Origin: Salinispora oceanensis | GTDB lineage: Bacteria; Actinomycetota; Actinomycetes; Mycobacteriales; Micromonosporaceae | Length of the DNA stretch: 64,000 bases | Direction of reading: 5' to 3' | Assembly: GCF_000383575.1 (NCBI RefSeq) | Contig: NZ_KB911579.1 | Location: 3,256,523-3,320,522 of the forward strand | Shown: piece by piece, positions 62,821 to 64,000 of the stretch | How positions within the stretch are numbered: the stretch's first letter is position 1 | Layout: the number at the start of each line of letters is the position of its first letter | Notes under the pieces: generated by a model | Told to the model about the DNA's origin: nothing | What the model saw: only the letters and a program-made list of their open reading frames with translations | Database searches by the model: none | Translations under genes and position numbers: made by a program

Positions 62821-64000
62821 GGTCGGAGTGGGGGTGACCGGGGCGGGGGCCCCGGCCTTCGGGTCCTCCACGATGTGCCGTTCGAGGTTCACCTGGGCTT
62901 GGCCGGTGCCGCCGACAGTGATGTCGTCGTACGCCTGGAGCAGCTTCTCCTCGTCGAAATAGAGGACGGTCATCGACAGCGGGGTGGGCTCCTCGCCCTC
63001 CAGACCGCGCAGGCCGGCGCCACCGGTCGAGCCCTGCACCATCAGCAGGGTGGGGGTTTGGTCCGGCTGTTGGGGCAGCCGGTACACCTCGCGGTTGTGG
63101 GTGTGTCCGGCGAGTACCAGCGGGGTGGTGCCGGAGAGGGGGCCCGCCGAGGCGGGGTCGTGCACCAGCGCCAGGTCCACCGGCCGTGGTGCGCTACGAG
63201 CGGTGGCCGCCAACTGGTCACCGACGCCGATGAGCTGGTCGGCTGTCTCCCCGGTCAGGTTGCTGCCCGCCGGTGAGGTGCTCTTGTCCGGCGTGAAGCG
63301 CGGGTCCCCGATGCCGGCGAAGGTCAGCCCGGCGACGACGGCGGTCGTGTTGTCCAACACGATGGCGTTGCGCTGCTGGGCGACCGCTGCGGTCGTACCC
63401 CCCGAGTCGTGGTTGCCGCGGATGTAGACGTAGGGCTTGCGGAGGAGGCCGATCGAGTCGACGTAGTTCGCCTCCGGTTCGCTGCCCCAGTCGGTGATGT
63501 CACCGGTGTCGACCACGACGTCGATCCCGAACTGCTCCACCACGGTCTGGATGACCTGCCAGGCGGCCGGGTTCAGGTGCAGGTCGGAGATGTGCAGCAC
63601 CCGCGTGGTTCCGGGCTGCGGCTCGAAGACCGGCAGCTCCGAGACGGTGGTGTAGAGCTGGCTGACATTGCCGACCAGGCGCTGGAGTTGCTCGGCGTAG
63701 CGGGTGTAGTCGTTGGCGATCCGACGGGCGTCACCGACGAGTGCCGGCGCGTTGACCAGCAGCCCCTCGTAGCGGGGCTCTTCGATCGACTGCGGGCGCA
63801 GGGTGGCCGCCGCGGTGCCCAGGCTGCCGGTGACGATCACGAGCGCGAGCGCTCCCGCCCAGGCCGTACGGCGGGTGTCGCGGAACACCAGGAGGGCCAG
63901 CAGCAGGGTGACCAGCACCGTCGCGGCGACGGTACGGACACCGAGGCGCAGGATGCCCTCGCGGACGTCGTCCACGGCGGTCTGGCTGGCCCGGTCGAGG
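62815..64000 (-). CDS. Metallophosphoesterase, N-terminus outside the window
   Basis: At least 394 residues are here, and the frame stays open to the window edge, so the start is upstream. A GTG at 63975 is not a convincing start. Two hydrophobic segments near the start (VRTVAATVLVTLLLALLVF and AWAGALALVIVTGSLGTAA) indicate membrane anchoring. The catalytic domain has metal motifs HISDLHLNP, DTGDITDWGS, IRGNHDSGG, LVHDP and AGHTHNREVY, the calcineurin-like pattern. It would be a metal-dependent phosphoesterase facing outside or inside the membrane, substrate unknown. The C-terminal Pro/Thr tail ends PTPTR. Confidence 0.85.
   Translation of the reverse strand, partial: LDRASQTAVDDVREGILRLGVRTVAATVLVTLLLALLVFRDTRRTAWAGALALVIVTGSLGTAAATLRPQSIEEPRYEGLLVNAPALVGDARRIANDYTRYAEQLQRLVGNVSQLYTTVSELPVFEPQPGTTRVLHISDLHLNPAAWQVIQTVVEQFGIDVVVDTGDITDWGSEPEANYVDSIGLLRKPYVYIRGNHDSGGTTAAVAQQRNAIVLDNTTAVVAGLTFAGIGDPRFTPDKSTSPAGSNLTGETADQLIGVGDQLAATARSAPRPVDLALVHDPASAGPLSGTTPLVLAGHTHNREVYRLPQQPDQTPTLLMVQGSTGGAGLRGLEGEEPTPLSMTVLYFDEEKLLQAYDDITVGGTGQAQVNLERHIVEDPKAGAPAPVTPTPTR

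Overview
This window is GC-rich DNA with strong third-codon-position G/C bias from an actinomycete. The best guess is a Micromonosporaceae member such as Salinispora or Micromonospora. That guess rests on the codon bias, TAnnnT promoter-like boxes very close to start codons, a Ddn-type deazaflavin protein, RCC1-repeat sortase substrates, and a housekeeping block whose gene order matches the Mycobacterium tuberculosis fixA-iscS-trmU-ligA-gatCAB region. No rRNA, tRNA, CRISPR array, transposase or prophage gene was found.

Layout. (1) 1-10.9 kb: the end of an MFS transporter gene, two paralogous RCC1 beta-propeller surface proteins with LPxTG sorting signals, an RmlD-like reductase, a secreted AIM6-type phosphodiesterase, a large FAD/Fe-S oxidoreductase, and a strongly structured 200-bp intergenic region. 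(2) 10.9-14.3 kb: a deazaflavin nitroreductase-family protein, a GH15 glucoamylase/trehalase-like enzyme and an SDR oxidoreductase. (3) 14.4-27.6 kb: a carbohydrate locus containing a GH5 beta-mannosidase/mannanase-like enzyme, a LacI regulator, a CUT1 ABC importer (lipoprotein plus two permeases, no ATPase), a secreted GH85 endo-beta-N-acetylglucosaminidase, a cytoplasmic GH38 alpha-mannosidase, and a translationally coupled small protein of unknown function. (4) 27.7-43.6 kb: a third RCC1/LPxTG paralogue, a DUF72 protein, a two-component system, a GH3 beta-N-acetylhexosaminidase divergent from a ROK regulator, a ribokinase, two DUF6232 proteins, enoyl-CoA hydratase and a ThDP enzyme. (5) 43.8-60.3 kb: etfBA, P-type ATPase, cysteine desulfurase, mnmA, MetE-like protein, ligA, a GGDEF-EAL protein and gatCAB. 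(6) 60.4-64 kb: a homodimeric-PDH-E1/transketolase-like protein convergent with a metallophosphoesterase that runs off the window.

The most coherent system is region 3, which reads as an N-glycan foraging locus. The secreted GH85 would cut Asn-linked glycans between the two core GlcNAc residues. The SBP and permeases would import the released oligosaccharide. Cytoplasmic GH38 would trim alpha-mannose, and the GH5 enzyme would cleave the Man-beta-1,4-GlcNAc core. Two matching palindromes (TAAACCGATTTA before the GH5 gene and TAGACCGGTTTA between lacI and the SBP gene) are likely operators of the resident LacI regulator. The combination resembles the Bifidobacterium longum N-glycan locus with GH85, GH38 and GH5_18. 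The second theme is the family of three RCC1/LPxTG proteins, two of which share a nearly identical inverted-repeat leader (GCTAAT...ATTAGC) ahead of the start codon.
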